A DNA stretch of 64,000 bases from CAZFQG01 sp964520785 (GCA_964520785.1 CAZFQG010000001.1:38194-102193), one strand, 5' to 3'. Shown: positions 25,849 through 35,523, numbered from the stretch's first letter. Numbers and translations are program-made. Notes: generated from the letters alone by a model not told the origin.

Positions 25849-26149
25849 AATGGAATCGAATCTCCCGATTATTTGTATTGCGAAACCCGTGCATTCGCGC
25901 GGGAACGAGGGGACGGAGACATTTTAGTAGATCGAGCGTCCCGTAGACAAGTTGCCAACGCGATCGCCGGAGGTTTCCTCCCGCGTGTCACGGACGTTCT
26001 CTCCGCGTTGCCTTTTCCTCGAATTCCCCTCTTTGCCGATAGTTCCCCGGGGCGAAGTTCGCCGTCGCTCCCGGGTATCGCCGGATGCGCGTTTCCCGAC
26101 GACGGTCTTTCATTTAACCACCCCCAGAAGTGGCAATATCGGTTTCGGC
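25849..26149. other. Intergenic region between glycosyltransferase and sensor kinase
   Basis: Together with the kinase promoter this makes a 366-base divergent gap. An open frame running through it into the kinase has no protein-like character before the kinase ATG at 26215. No other signal was recognised. Confidence 0.4.
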
Positions 26150-26178
26150 TTGGTCTCTTGAGCGAAGGGCGCTATAAT
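26150..26178 (+). promoter_or_regulatory. Promoter of the sensor kinase gene
   Basis: TTGGTC at 26150-26155, a 17-bp spacer and a perfect TATAAT at 26173-26178. It implies a start near 26185 and fixes the kinase start at 26215 rather than far upstream. Confidence 0.6.
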
Positions 26179-26214
26179 GAGCAGTTGTATCACGTTCGGC
26201 CTTCATGGGTACTT

Positions 26215-27978
26215 ATGTCGTATCGTTCCCTCAAACGCGTCCTCGGCGAAACCAGTATCGAGCGGAAATGCCGCTTTCTGTTCGGTGCGTGTTTGCTCTT
26301 GCTTATCACCGCCTCTTTTTGGTGGTATGGGCAACAGACTGAGAAGCTGGTCTATCAGCAGAGCCAGAACACCGGAAGGTTGTTGGTGGACCAGGCTCTC
26401 TTAAGCGAACACTGGGAGAGCTTGGACACGAAAGAGACATTCCTTTATCAAGAATTGGTCCAAGACCTGGTCTCGCGTCTTCCGAAGCAGGAGTACGAGT
26501 TCAAGTACATCATTCCGAATCTACCGGATGAAGCCTATCAGCCGGAGGACGAGGAGGAACGGCGGATATTGCGGCGTTTCCTGGCCGACGAACCGGAGGA
26601 CGACGGACAATACCCTTACGTCTTCGCCGAGCGGACCGTCGCCAACGGCGAGGAGTATCAATACTATCAGCCCGTCCGGGCGCAAGAATCGTGCCTGGTT
26701 TCCTGTCACATCATGCCGCCCGGCGGATTGGGTGGTTTCGGCCTGCCGGGAACGAATCTCAACATCGGCAGCGGCGTGGGACGCTCCACGGCCCAGGCGG
26801 CGGGCGACCTGATGGCGGTCGTTCGCGTTACCATTCCGAACGGTCCGATGCAGGAATCGCTGCACTGGAACCGCGCTTTGCTTCTGGCGACGGCGATCAT
26901 CACCGGCTTCGCGGCGATGATCGCGTCGTACGTGATCGTCCGGTACGTCATCGTCAAGCCGCTGAAGCATCTACGCGACGTCAGCGACGATATCAGCCGC
27001 GGCAACATCGCCTTGAGAGCGGATCTTCACACCGGAGACGAGTTCGAAGCCCTGGCTGTCGCTTTCAACCGCATGTTGCGCCACTTGACGAACATCCAGG
27101 AGGAACTCCGCGAGGCGAACGCCAATTTGGACGGCAAGGTCGATGAACTCGCCCGGGCGAACATGCAGCTTTACGAGATGAACCGCATCAAGAGCGATTT
27201 CCTCGCCACCATGAGCCACGAACTGCGGACCCCGCTCAACAGCATCCTTGGGTTTAGCGAGGTCCTGGTCGGAATCGACGCGATCAACGACAAGCAGCGG
27301 CGGTACGTCTTGAACATCCAGAAGTCCGGGCGACTCCTGCTCGACATGATCAACAGTATCCTGGATTTGGCGAAAATCGAAAGCGGAAAGATGGAAATCC
27401 GTCTAAGCGATTTCTCGCTCGAGCAGATTATCGGCGCCCAGTGCGACATGGCCCGGCCCCTCGCGGAGAAGAAGAACCTGGACCTCCTTATCGACGCCGA
27501 GCCGGAACTGCCGCCAATGCACCAGGATCAGGCGAGGGTCCAGCAGATTCTCAATAATCTGCTTTCCAACGCGATCAAGTTCACGCCGGAGGGGGGACGT
27601 ATTACCGTGTCGGCTCGCCGCGATGACGACGGCTATCTTGTTCTGAGCGTCGCCGATACCGGGGTCGGAATCGCCGAGGAGGACCTCGAGACGATCTTCC
27701 AAAAATTCCGCCAGGCCCGCCCCTCCTCCGACGGCGATGAGGGGGACGCCATCGTCCGCGAGTATTCCGGAACCGGGTTGGGCCTTTCCATCGTCCGCGA
27801 AATCTGCAATCTCCTTCGAGGCGAGGTCACGGCCAAGAGTGAACTGGGTAAGGGAAGTGTCTTCACGGTCCGCCTGCCGTGGAACTTGGAGGAACAACCC
27901 AAACGCGATTCCCCTCTGACCGAACATTTCGACCAACTGGGCCGCCGACCGTTCGCCGTCTCGCAAGCAGGAGGCTGA
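26215..27978 (+). CDS. Membrane sensor histidine kinase with periplasmic CxxxCH motif
   Basis: 587 residues. TM1 is at about 20-38, followed by a ~180-residue periplasmic domain resembling the DUF3365/Tll0287-like sensor fold. TM2 is at 221-245, HAMP at about 245-295 and a short coiled coil at 295-325. HisKA has the phospho-acceptor His335 in MSHELRTPLNSILGFSE. The HATPase domain has an N-box NNLLSNAIKFTP, G1 DTGVGI and G2 GTGLGLSIV. The periplasmic domain contains Cys160-x3-Cys164-His165, a possible haem c attachment site. No response-regulator gene is adjacent, so it is an orphan kinase. No clear Shine-Dalgarno; the leader is about 30 bases. Confidence 0.88.
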   Translation: MSYRSLKRVLGETSIERKCRFLFGACLLLLITASFWWYGQQTEKLVYQQSQNTGRLLVDQALLSEHWESLDTKETFLYQELVQDLVSRLPKQEYEFKYIIPNLPDEAYQPEDEEERRILRRFLADEPEDDGQYPYVFAERTVANGEEYQYYQPVRAQESCLVSCHIMPPGGLGGFGLPGTNLNIGSGVGRSTAQAAGDLMAVVRVTIPNGPMQESLHWNRALLLATAIITGFAAMIASYVIVRYVIVKPLKHLRDVSDDISRGNIALRADLHTGDEFEALAVAFNRMLRHLTNIQEELREANANLDGKVDELARANMQLYEMNRIKSDFLATMSHELRTPLNSILGFSEVLVGIDAINDKQRRYVLNIQKSGRLLLDMINSILDLAKIESGKMEIRLSDFSLEQIIGAQCDMARPLAEKKNLDLLIDAEPELPPMHQDQARVQQILNNLLSNAIKFTPEGGRITVSARRDDDGYLVLSVADTGVGIAEEDLETIFQKFRQARPSSDGDEGDAIVREYSGTGLGLSIVREICNLLRGEVTAKSELGKGSVFTVRLPWNLEEQPKRDSPLTEHFDQLGRRPFAVSQAGG

Positions 27979-28072
27979 TCCTTTGATTATCCGCCCTCCA
28001 CGAATTCACCTTTCACGCCGAACCCTTCAAAACGCCGACACGTCAAGTCTCTCTCAGTTACACTAAGAACCC

Positions 28073-29269
28073 TTGTCGTCGCACCTCATCTTCGTCATTC
28101 GCCGGTTCTGGCCCATTCAAACGGGCGCGGCGCGCACATTGTTTTGGATCGCCCGTGGGTTGCGCGCTGGCGGATATCGGGTGACGGTCGTGACGCCGCG
28201 GTGGACCGAGGATTGGCCGGCGGAGTTCATGCTGGACGAGGTCCGGGTCATCCGGCCCTCCGAGGGCGTGACGGACTGGCGTTCGGTGCGGCGGTTTGCC
28301 CGCCGGGTCTACTCGCTGCTGCGATCCGGAACGGAACGGATCGACGGCGTGTTCGTCTCGGGACTGCGCGAAGAGGCGCAAGCGGCCGTCCGAGCGGTCG
28401 GCGGCCGCGTTCCGGTGGTCCTCCGTGCCGAACGTAGCGGTCCGGAGGGGGACTGCTCATGGCAGGCTCGTCGTTTGGGAGGCCGACGGCTCCGTCGTGT
28501 CTGCGCAACGGCCGACGCCGTCCTCGCGCCCAGCGAGCTGATTTACGAGGAGCTTCTCGCGGCCGAATACGATCCGGCGAAGACTTTTTGTTTTCCTCAC
28601 GGCGTGCCGCTGGCGCCGCCGCCGGACCGCGGCGACCGCGAAGAATCGCGACTGGCGTTGGCCCGCGCCGAACCGGTGGCCGCGACCACCGCCCGGACGG
28701 CTTTGGTCGTGTATCTCGGGAGTCTCGCGAAGAACAAGAACCTGCCGGTGCTGCTCGACGCCTGGGGGGCGCTCTACCGCGAAAAGCGCTCCGCGCGGCT
28801 CTGGCTGGCCGGAGATGGTCCCAAGCGATACAACCTGCTCCGCCAGGCGCGCGGGATGGGAATGGAAACGCGGGTCTTGCTGCCGGGGAGTTTCTCAGAC
28901 GTGGATGATCTTCTCAAAGCGGCGCATCTGCTCGTTCAGCCCAGCGCCGACGACTGCATGTCGGTTGCCGTGCTCGAGGCGATGGCGTTCCATCGGCCGG
29001 TGATCGCCGCGGACTCACCGGGCAACCGCGAAATCATCACGCACGACGAGACGGGATTACTCTTCCGCGCCGATTCACCCGTGGCGCTGGCTCAGTCACT
29101 GGCGCGGGTTCTCACGGACGATCTCCTGGCGGAACGTCTGGCGAAGGCCGGCCGAAAACAGGTGGAGGCCCGTTTTTCCGCCGAAGCGATGATCGAAACG
29201 CACGGCCGGCTCTGGGAACGGCTCCTGCGAACAAGAGACGTTGGAAATCTTGCCGTGGATTCAGCATGA
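28073..29269 (+). CDS. Family 4 glycosyltransferase
   Basis: 398 residues, apparently with a TTG start at 28073 (no in-frame ATG before residue ~50). The N-terminus LIFVIRRFWPIQTGAARTLFWIARGLRAGGYRVTVVTPRW is a GT-B acceptor domain, although its glycine loop is modified. The donor domain has LVVYLGSLAKNKNLPVLLDAW, LWLAGDGPKRYNL and SADDCMSVAVLEAMAFHRPVIAA followed by GNREIITHDETGLLF. It follows the sensor kinase by 94 bases on the same strand. Probably cytoplasmic; sugar donor and acceptor unknown. Confidence 0.85.
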   Translation: MSSHLIFVIRRFWPIQTGAARTLFWIARGLRAGGYRVTVVTPRWTEDWPAEFMLDEVRVIRPSEGVTDWRSVRRFARRVYSLLRSGTERIDGVFVSGLREEAQAAVRAVGGRVPVVLRAERSGPEGDCSWQARRLGGRRLRRVCATADAVLAPSELIYEELLAAEYDPAKTFCFPHGVPLAPPPDRGDREESRLALARAEPVAATTARTALVVYLGSLAKNKNLPVLLDAWGALYREKRSARLWLAGDGPKRYNLLRQARGMGMETRVLLPGSFSDVDDLLKAAHLLVQPSADDCMSVAVLEAMAFHRPVIAADSPGNREIITHDETGLLFRADSPVALAQSLARVLTDDLLAERLAKAGRKQVEARFSAEAMIETHGRLWERLLRTRDVGNLAVDSA

Positions 29270-29403
29270 AGCCGCGGAGGCATCCCGGATGCGGATACGG
29301 CGCCGATTGGCGCGCATCAAAACCCGAGTATTCCCAATCCCAGTGCGTCTCCGCCGCCTCCAGCTTGGCGTTTCAATCCTTCTCAACGGCCGCCGAGGGG
29401 GGC

Positions 29404-31509
29404 CTAACGTTCCTTCCTCCGGACCACGAGTCGCAGTTCTCGATTTGGTTCCAGTTTCACCTCCAGGCCGGTATGCAGATTCTTTCCGGCGTGGAGCGAT
29501 TCCTCCGCGTGTTCGGGGGCTTCCACCTGGAATGCTTCGTCGGCGCCTACGGTAAACCATTCAGGGAACTGGTTGATCCGCGTGAAGTCGATGGGGAGGC
29601 GAAAATAGTCGCGGTGCCGGGGTCGGTCGAACTTGAGCTTGCCGGACCACGATTCGTCGGCGGCAAGGGAAATGTAAAGAATACCGTCCTTCTCGACCGC
29701 GCCGACTCGAACATCCTCGCGCCACGGCTCGATCGTCAGGCCCTGGGTCTTCCAAAGGGCGTACATCAGCGAGGTCCGCGCCGAGTTGCCGTCCCCGTGC
29801 CAGCCTTCGATGACGCCGCTGGGCTGCTGCTTCGACCACATCCGCCGTATCTGGATGTCGATCCAATCCTCCACCCCCTTTACCCTTTCGCGGTTGTAGA
29901 GGTTGATTCCCCCCTCGGTCAGGTCGGCGTATTCGTCCGCGCTGACCGAGTTACGAAAGTTGAACGGCCCCATGTAGTGCTTGGGTAGATTTCCCAAGAC
30001 GAAACGAACCGCCTCCAGATACTCCGGCGTTTTGTCGACGAGATACACGGAATAGATGCCGTAGTAGTTGTAACCCCACGTATCGCACAGCCCCGCGTCG
30101 TGCGTCCCTTCCCTCGGATTGATGACGTTGTAAAGCAGCCCGTGCTCATTGCGGCCCAGCGCCAGGACGCAATCGTAGAGTTCGTGGATCAGTTTGTTGT
30201 ATTGTTCCTTCTTCTCCGGCCGGGAAAAGTGGAGGGTGACGTATAACTCACCCATGCCGTCCAGGATTTCGCACCCGTGATCCCGGAGTCGCAACGAGGT
30301 GCCTCTCGCCGGGTGATTGTCTCCCAGAAGGTAATAGTCGCCGATGCGGACCGCCCAATCGAGATACTTCTCCTCGCCGGTCAACCAATACAACCGCGAG
30401 AGGGCCTGGAGCATCTCGCCGTTGACCTCGACGTTCCGGCTTGGAATTCTGCCGTAAGGGGTATCAAGTAGCGCGTGGGCGAAGACATCGTCGACGATGC
30501 CGATCATCCTCTCCGACCAAGGAGACGGTCCAAGCCATTCGGAGACCGCCAGAAGGCCATCCTTGACGTACTCGGAGCCGCCGAAGATAATCGACTCCAT
30601 GTTGACCTCGTCCGACTGGAAGCCCTCTTTCGAAAAGGAGTACGTGTCCGGAAGGCGTCCGACCCGCGACGTCAGTTCGATTTCCGTTTCAAGCATATCG
30701 TGCATGTGGCCCTCGAAAAGCTCCCGGTCGGTCATCGCGCAGGTGAGGACCATGAAGGGGTAGTTGTCCGCCGCCGCGTCCTGGGCGTTCCAAATATCGC
30801 GGTCGGCGTTTAGGTTCCGCGGAATGAGCCCCGTTTTCGGATCGGCCGCGGCGAGCCACCCGTGGACAAACCGGTTCGACCGGTAAAACGCCTCGTTCGC
30901 GGCCCTGGCGTTCTTTTCGGCGAGAACGAACGCTGCCTCGACCGCCTCATCCTCGGCCGTCACCGGCCGAGGAACCCGCCGCTCGTCCCAAAAAGGGCGC
31001 CGCTCGGGAAAGGCCTCGCCGAGAACCGGCCCGCCCAGCCGTGCGATCGTGATGTCTTTCGCCGCGTCGCGTGGTAGCGAGGCCGGCTCGGCCGCGTCCT
31101 TCACCCTGACGCGAACGGCGGCGATGAACGCCATGGCGCCGGTTCCTCCGGGATGGAGCTTGACCGTCGTTTTCGGTTCTCCGGTCGGTGGGATCGGCAC
31201 CGGGACCCACCGAAATCCGTCATACCCGCCTTCACCAAGAACCACCGTCTTGTCCCGCACGGTCACGGCCGCCGATCGTGCATCCCCCTTGGAGCCCCAA
31301 AGAAACTCCAGCACTCGGTCCTCGGTAAGCGGTACGCCGATCTCGATACCCAGCGGCCCGTTTCCAATCCAGAGATAGGGAACGTCGGCATAGGTCTTCG
31401 GTGGGTCAGGGTCCGTAACCGTAAGCCAAGCCACCGGCTCGGCCCCGCAAGTAGGGGTGCAGACGTGGAAAAGCAAAAGGACGAACGGCAGACGTACGAA
31501 GTGGGGCAT
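29404..31509 (-). CDS. Secreted (alpha/alpha)6-barrel-like protein, glycosidase-like, function unknown
   Basis: 701 residues with an N-terminal signal peptide (RLPFVLLLFHVCTPTCGAEP, cleavage near residue 22). The centre is rich in paired helices with aromatic/acidic loops (YWLTGEEKYLDWAVRIGDYYLLGD, CEILDGMGELYVTLHFSRPEKKEQY, LLYNVINPREGTHDAGLCDTWGYNYYG), as in six-hairpin glycosidases and polysaccharide lyases. I cannot place it in a numbered family. The ATG at 31509 has GGAG six bases upstream. It likely acts in the periplasm or outside the cell on sugars or glycans; inferred from fold only. Confidence 0.65.
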   Translation of the reverse strand: MPHFVRLPFVLLLFHVCTPTCGAEPVAWLTVTDPDPPKTYADVPYLWIGNGPLGIEIGVPLTEDRVLEFLWGSKGDARSAAVTVRDKTVVLGEGGYDGFRWVPVPIPPTGEPKTTVKLHPGGTGAMAFIAAVRVRVKDAAEPASLPRDAAKDITIARLGGPVLGEAFPERRPFWDERRVPRPVTAEDEAVEAAFVLAEKNARAANEAFYRSNRFVHGWLAAADPKTGLIPRNLNADRDIWNAQDAAADNYPFMVLTCAMTDRELFEGHMHDMLETEIELTSRVGRLPDTYSFSKEGFQSDEVNMESIIFGGSEYVKDGLLAVSEWLGPSPWSERMIGIVDDVFAHALLDTPYGRIPSRNVEVNGEMLQALSRLYWLTGEEKYLDWAVRIGDYYLLGDNHPARGTSLRLRDHGCEILDGMGELYVTLHFSRPEKKEQYNKLIHELYDCVLALGRNEHGLLYNVINPREGTHDAGLCDTWGYNYYGIYSVYLVDKTPEYLEAVRFVLGNLPKHYMGPFNFRNSVSADEYADLTEGGINLYNRERVKGVEDWIDIQIRRMWSKQQPSGVIEGWHGDGNSARTSLMYALWKTQGLTIEPWREDVRVGAVEKDGILYISLAADESWSGKLKFDRPRHRDYFRLPIDFTRINQFPEWFTVGADEAFQVEAPEHAEESLHAGKNLHTGLEVKLEPNRELRLVVRRKER

Positions 31510-31850
31510 GATGTTCTCCGGAGGGGCAAAGCCGCGGCGCGAAGTGAAAAACCGACACGAACTCGATTATGACCGTTGGGCGAACCGGGGTCAACGGAAG
31601 CCTTTCGATCTCTTGGTCACCGGCCTTGCACCTGCCGAGGCGCGTGTTCGTATGATGAGTCAACACTCCGATGTGATGGGTATGATTACGGGCCAAGCAG
31701 CGTGGTTCGCGAGAAACCCTTCGCATCAGATCGCCTCATGATATCCGTGTTTCCCGCTCCGTTGCCACGAGGTATAATCCCGACATTCCGACTTGCCGAT
31801 GGCCGTATTGGCCTTTTTTTCACTTTTCGAGGAAAGGAGTTGGACATATC
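31510..31850. other. Divergent intergenic region with a -10 element
   Basis: 341 bases between the secreted protein (minus) and the SEC-C protein (plus). A perfect TATAAT at 31773-31778 on the plus strand (weak TTTCCC -35 at 31750-31755, 17-bp spacer) is the best candidate promoter for the plus-strand gene. Nothing else recognised. Confidence 0.4.
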
Positions 31851-33326
31851 ATGGCCGCGAACAAGGATGCATCCGGTACTGTATACGACTTCGATCAGCT
31901 CCCGGACCCAGCCAAGCGAGAACCAACCCCCCGTGGTGATCACGAAGAGGCGGTCGTTCCCAGCGAGGATAGCCGCCTCATCCGTGGAAATGAGCAGTGG
32001 TGCCAAGAGTGTGCGGCGGGGAATGCGACGCCGGAGAGGAAGTCTGGGCTAAGCACCCAGCACAAGAGGGGTTTGGATCCGATTGACTGTGCCCAGGAAG
32101 TAATCCGCGTCGCCGGCGACCGGTCGGTTTCGTTGCAGGAACGATTCCGCCGGGTGGACGAGGCCATGGACGCGGTGCTTCTCTCGTTTTCTACAATAGA
32201 GACCCGAAAGAAACCATTCCTGGAGGAGTTGGAGAGTGAGACGGACGAGGAATACGACGAAGCCGACGAAGTCAGCGATGCCGAGATGGAGGAATACATC
32301 GACTGGCTCGCGAGACAAGCCGCCGATATCATCGAGATCGGGCTGGACAAAATCGTCCGGGGTCTCCGGGTTCCCGACCGAGTGCTTCCGGAGGAGGCGA
32401 TTCAACAGGCGCAGAGGCACCCGGAACTAATCGCTCCGCGGTTGATCCAGGTTCTCGAGGAGGCAGCCGCCACCGCGACGCTGGACGAACCTTACAAAGA
32501 CAATGCGCATTTCTTCGCCATCTTCCTGCTGGCGGAATTTGAAGCGGAGGAGGCCTTTCCGGCGATTCGGAAGATACTTTCACTCCCGGACGGCTTGCCG
32601 TGCGATCTATTCGGCGACCTGGTCGTGGATGACTTACCGAAAGTTCTCGCCCCGTTTACACGGGACCGCCCGGAAATCCTGGAGGAGATGATCGGGGATT
32701 TCTCCCTTGATGAGTCGGTGCGCGGCGGTGCCATGATGACCGTCGTCTCGTTGGTCGACACGGGCTGGCTTTCCTGGGAGGACGGCATGCGCCTGCTGGG
32801 ACGCCAGATCGCCCGAGACGCCCAAGAGAACAATGCTAGGACCGTCGATTTTTTGTGCGACCGGGCTCTTGACCTTGTGCCGTCCAGCATGGCCGATGAA
32901 ATCGAAAGAGCGTGTCTCGCCGACCTGCCGGATCGAGGCCGCGCCGTCATGGAGATCATCGAGCGGGCCATCGCCGATCCCGCGATTCGGGAGTCCTACG
33001 AACCGACTTATGTGGACGGGATTCTGCCCATTGGAGATACCCTGGCCTTACTGCGAGCATGGGCCTGCTTCACCGACGAGGACTACGACGACGAGGAAGA
33101 TGAGCTTTCGCTCGAAGATCAATTGAAACGCGGGCTATTGTACCAGGCCTGGGCCGATGCGCGCGAGCTGGACTCCCCGCCAAAGCCGCATTTCCTGGAG
33201 GAACACGAAGAGGCCGCGCCGGTGCTCCAACCCTTCGTTCACGACATCCCGCCGGTTGGCCGCAACCAGCCGTGTCCTTGCGGAAGCGGAAAGAAGTACA
33301 AAAAGTGCTGCGGGGCGCACCGGTAG
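31851..33326 (+). CDS. DUF1186-like protein with C-terminal SEC-C zinc motif
   Basis: 491 residues. The middle region (about 200-400), with repeated helical blocks such as DNAHFFAIFLLAEFEAEEAFPAIRKIL and DLFGDLVVDDLPKVLAPF, matches the DUF1186 helical-repeat family. The last residues NQPCPCGSGKKYKKCCGAHR form a SEC-C zinc site as in SecA. An acidic linker (ESETDEEYDEADE) precedes the repeats, and the first ~90 residues include a possible extra Cys pair (WCQECAAG). The product should be cytoplasmic; SEC-C modules often mediate ribosome or protein binding, but the role of this family is not known. AAAGGAG precedes the ATG. Confidence 0.8.
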   Translation: MAANKDASGTVYDFDQLPDPAKREPTPRGDHEEAVVPSEDSRLIRGNEQWCQECAAGNATPERKSGLSTQHKRGLDPIDCAQEVIRVAGDRSVSLQERFRRVDEAMDAVLLSFSTIETRKKPFLEELESETDEEYDEADEVSDAEMEEYIDWLARQAADIIEIGLDKIVRGLRVPDRVLPEEAIQQAQRHPELIAPRLIQVLEEAAATATLDEPYKDNAHFFAIFLLAEFEAEEAFPAIRKILSLPDGLPCDLFGDLVVDDLPKVLAPFTRDRPEILEEMIGDFSLDESVRGGAMMTVVSLVDTGWLSWEDGMRLLGRQIARDAQENNARTVDFLCDRALDLVPSSMADEIERACLADLPDRGRAVMEIIERAIADPAIRESYEPTYVDGILPIGDTLALLRAWACFTDEDYDDEEDELSLEDQLKRGLLYQAWADARELDSPPKPHFLEEHEEAAPVLQPFVHDIPPVGRNQPCPCGSGKKYKKCCGAHR

Positions 33327-33548
33327 CATCCGTTTCGCGACTCTGAAGCATCGGGCGTGCTTTCGTCCCAGCGAAGCGATTTCAACGAGAGACAGCCGGC
33401 TGTTTGAAGCCGCTTCCTCCACACGGTCGCACAGCGGCGGCCCGGGGTTTTCGCGAACGATATTCGCATCTTCCGAACCCCAACCACGGCAAGGACGAGA
33501 GATATCGAAGCCCGTCTCTCGATCCCGAAAGCCCGTGCGGATTTCGCA

Positions 33549-34898
33549 CTACTCTTTCAGCCCGAGAACCTCGCGGATCGCCGCCTTGAAGGCCGTCTCC
33601 GATTCCGGAACGACCCGTGATGCGGTCGGTTCATAGCCCCCTTCGCTGAAAGCGACTTCGGTACAGATGTAGCCCATGGCACAATCACCGTACGCGGCGA
33701 CCGCCACGAAATCGTCCGGCAAAAGGCTTTGGGCATAGTGCTGGAACTCGATGAACGCTTCGCCCGGCAAGTTCAAGACGACCAGATCGCCGATTCGCAT
33801 CGCGGTCAGCTCGATAGGCCGATCGACTCGGGCGAGGAAATCGAGATCCAAGGCGGCCCCCCATCGGGCGGCGGGACTGGCCTTGGTATCGTTCAGCGTC
33901 GCCGAAGCCTTCTCTTTCGAGTACCTCCCATCCGTTCTCGGTACCATCCGCCACGGAGCGATACGCCACTCGATCTTCTCGGCGGGGCACCATGCGGTCG
34001 CCGCGATGGCCTCCTCCATGCCGGCTTGCAGTCGCTTCGCCAGAGAAGTTCTCGCTTCCTTCGAGCCGTCGTTGTATTTACCCATCGTGACGTCGCCGGC
34101 GCAACCGGTGAAGTAGATTTGCATCACCCCTTCTTTTTCCTCGATCGCCTCTCGCGCGATCCCGGGAACGTCGTAGCTGGCGCGGGGATCGCCGTAGAAG
34201 CTCTGCGGATGGGTGGCATAGTAGTGAAGGCGGACGACTGGTTTTTCGCCGTCGGCGAAGGTGATCGTCTTGACGAACGGATCGATGGGGCCCTCCGGCA
34301 TGGCGATCAGCTTCGGATCACGGCAGGAACTATAGCGAGTCAAAGCCTTGCCGTCCTCCGAAATGAGCCGCCGAATCGCCGCGACTCGGTCGACCTTCGC
34401 CTTGCCCACGCCGATTCTGTCGCACTCGACGAACGACTCGCACGCCTTCGCGACCGCCTGAGCGATCTTCTCGGCGGATTGCGCGATAACCTCGGGGTCC
34501 ATCATCTCCGGCGGATCGGGAGCTTCTTGGAGTAATAGCAATTCGCCCAAGGAGGTGATCGGCGCCGTGTGCTGATGGACCGTTTGGACGGCCACCCGGC
34601 TCGGATCGACTCCGGCCGCCCTGGCAATCGCGTCGCGGACGACGGCGAAGGCATCGTTGCAGAACTCGCAGTAGTCGACGGCGCAAAGGACGCAGCGGAC
34701 ATCCCCGTCGTCCAGGATGACCCCCTTGGCCAATAGGGGATGCTCGACCTCCGCCAGCGGCTTGAAACTCGAATAAATCGGCTGCCCCATAGGCGGGGTA
34801 ATGTCGCATTGGAACGTCGCCACGCGAATCGTGGCCGCCGACACGGATGTGGCGGCTATCAGAATAAGGCAGGAGAGAGTCAACAGAAATCTTCGCAT
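33549..34898 (-). CDS. Exported ceramidase-like protein
   Basis: 449 residues with a signal peptide (LTLSCLILIAATSVSAA). The mature N-terminus IRVATFQCDITPPMGQPIY, the LLLAKGVILDDGD strand, VQTVHQHTAP with its histidines and the YYATHPQSFYG block match the N-terminal domain of neutral/alkaline (non-lysosomal) ceramidases, a family amplified in planctomycetes where many members lack proven activity. GKYNDGS and IGDLVVLNLPGE further support the fold. The start is set at 34898 by AAGGAAG upstream and by a promoter at 34948-34976 that lies inside the longer open frame. It could hydrolyse amide-linked lipids or other amides; substrate unknown. Confidence 0.75.
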   Translation of the reverse strand: MRRFLLTLSCLILIAATSVSAATIRVATFQCDITPPMGQPIYSSFKPLAEVEHPLLAKGVILDDGDVRCVLCAVDYCEFCNDAFAVVRDAIARAAGVDPSRVAVQTVHQHTAPITSLGELLLLQEAPDPPEMMDPEVIAQSAEKIAQAVAKACESFVECDRIGVGKAKVDRVAAIRRLISEDGKALTRYSSCRDPKLIAMPEGPIDPFVKTITFADGEKPVVRLHYYATHPQSFYGDPRASYDVPGIAREAIEEKEGVMQIYFTGCAGDVTMGKYNDGSKEARTSLAKRLQAGMEEAIAATAWCPAEKIEWRIAPWRMVPRTDGRYSKEKASATLNDTKASPAARWGAALDLDFLARVDRPIELTAMRIGDLVVLNLPGEAFIEFQHYAQSLLPDDFVAVAAYGDCAMGYICTEVAFSEGGYEPTASRVVPESETAFKAAIREVLGLKE

Positions 34899-34947
34899 GT
34901 TTTCTTCCTTTACCAAAAGGGGAGAAATCGGCCTACATTGAACCTCT

Positions 34948-34976
34948 AATCTAAAGACGGCCTCCCGAAATGTCAA
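34948..34976 (-). promoter_or_regulatory. Promoter of the ceramidase-like gene
   Basis: On the minus strand TTGACA (34976-34971), a 17-bp spacer and TAGATT (34953-34948). The start site would be near 34941, about 42 bases before the ATG. Confidence 0.6.
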
Positions 34977-34992
34977 ATTCGCGTCTACTGTT

Positions 34993-35103
34993 CTAGTGCT
35001 TTGTCAAACGCAAATGTTCGGGGTGCCGTTTTGGATTCACTCGGGAGATTGCGGTGCTTCGCCATGTTGCCAACCCGTAAAACAAGTGTTGACAAAGCAC
35101 TAG
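34993..35103. mobile_element. MITE, IS630/Tc1-mariner type (TA target duplication)
   Basis: CTAGTGCTTTGTCAA at 34993-35007 is the exact inverse of TTGACAAAGCACTAG at 35089-35103. The 105-bp core (34996-35100) is flanked by TA on both sides within CTAG, the preferred target of IS630-family transposases, which duplicate TA. No transposase is encoded. The right repeat holds a TTGACA that could act as an outward -35. Confidence 0.65.
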
Positions 35104-35523
35104 TTTCGCTGGGGAAGGCGAAACGGGGCCCGGAATCAACCCCCTGCTTTAGGGGAACCACCATTTTCTTCATCCAGTGTCCCACCCACAAAACCCGCCT
35201 GTTCGTTAAAGGTTCTCGGTGGATTGGTCAATTCGGAAGAAAGCGGAGGTTCCGCCGGTAGAGGCTATGGGCTGTCCCTTGCTATAATCTTTCGCAAGAT
35301 CACATCGTCGTGGAAGATCGTCGTGGAAGACAGATTCCGCCACGGCTCGAACCTCAGAGCGACCATGAGTGCGGGCGTCGAATATGGTTTCACCCCTTTT
35401 TGCCGCCCCCTTCTGTTCGGCGGGCCGGGTTAGAACTATTTTGCCCACCTTTCCGTATCGTAAACGAGTGGTTCTCTTTTTCGAGCAACGCGATAGATAC
35501 TTCCGTTGAAAGCCCATTTTTCT

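Noticed and set aside
25579..26214. Long N-terminal extension of the sensor kinase (212 extra residues)
   Set aside because: A good promoter (26150-26178) lies within it, the residues have no domain character, and part is antisense to the glycosyltransferase; the ATG at 26215 is preferred.
34899..34976. N-terminal extension of the ceramidase-like protein
   Set aside because: It would include the gene's own -35/-10 promoter; the signal peptide begins at 34898.
34993..35103. Attenuator or riboswitch reading of the 15-bp inverted repeat
   Set aside because: The exact TA duplication within CTAG, the 81-bp separation and the lack of an adjacent coding start fit a transposable element better.
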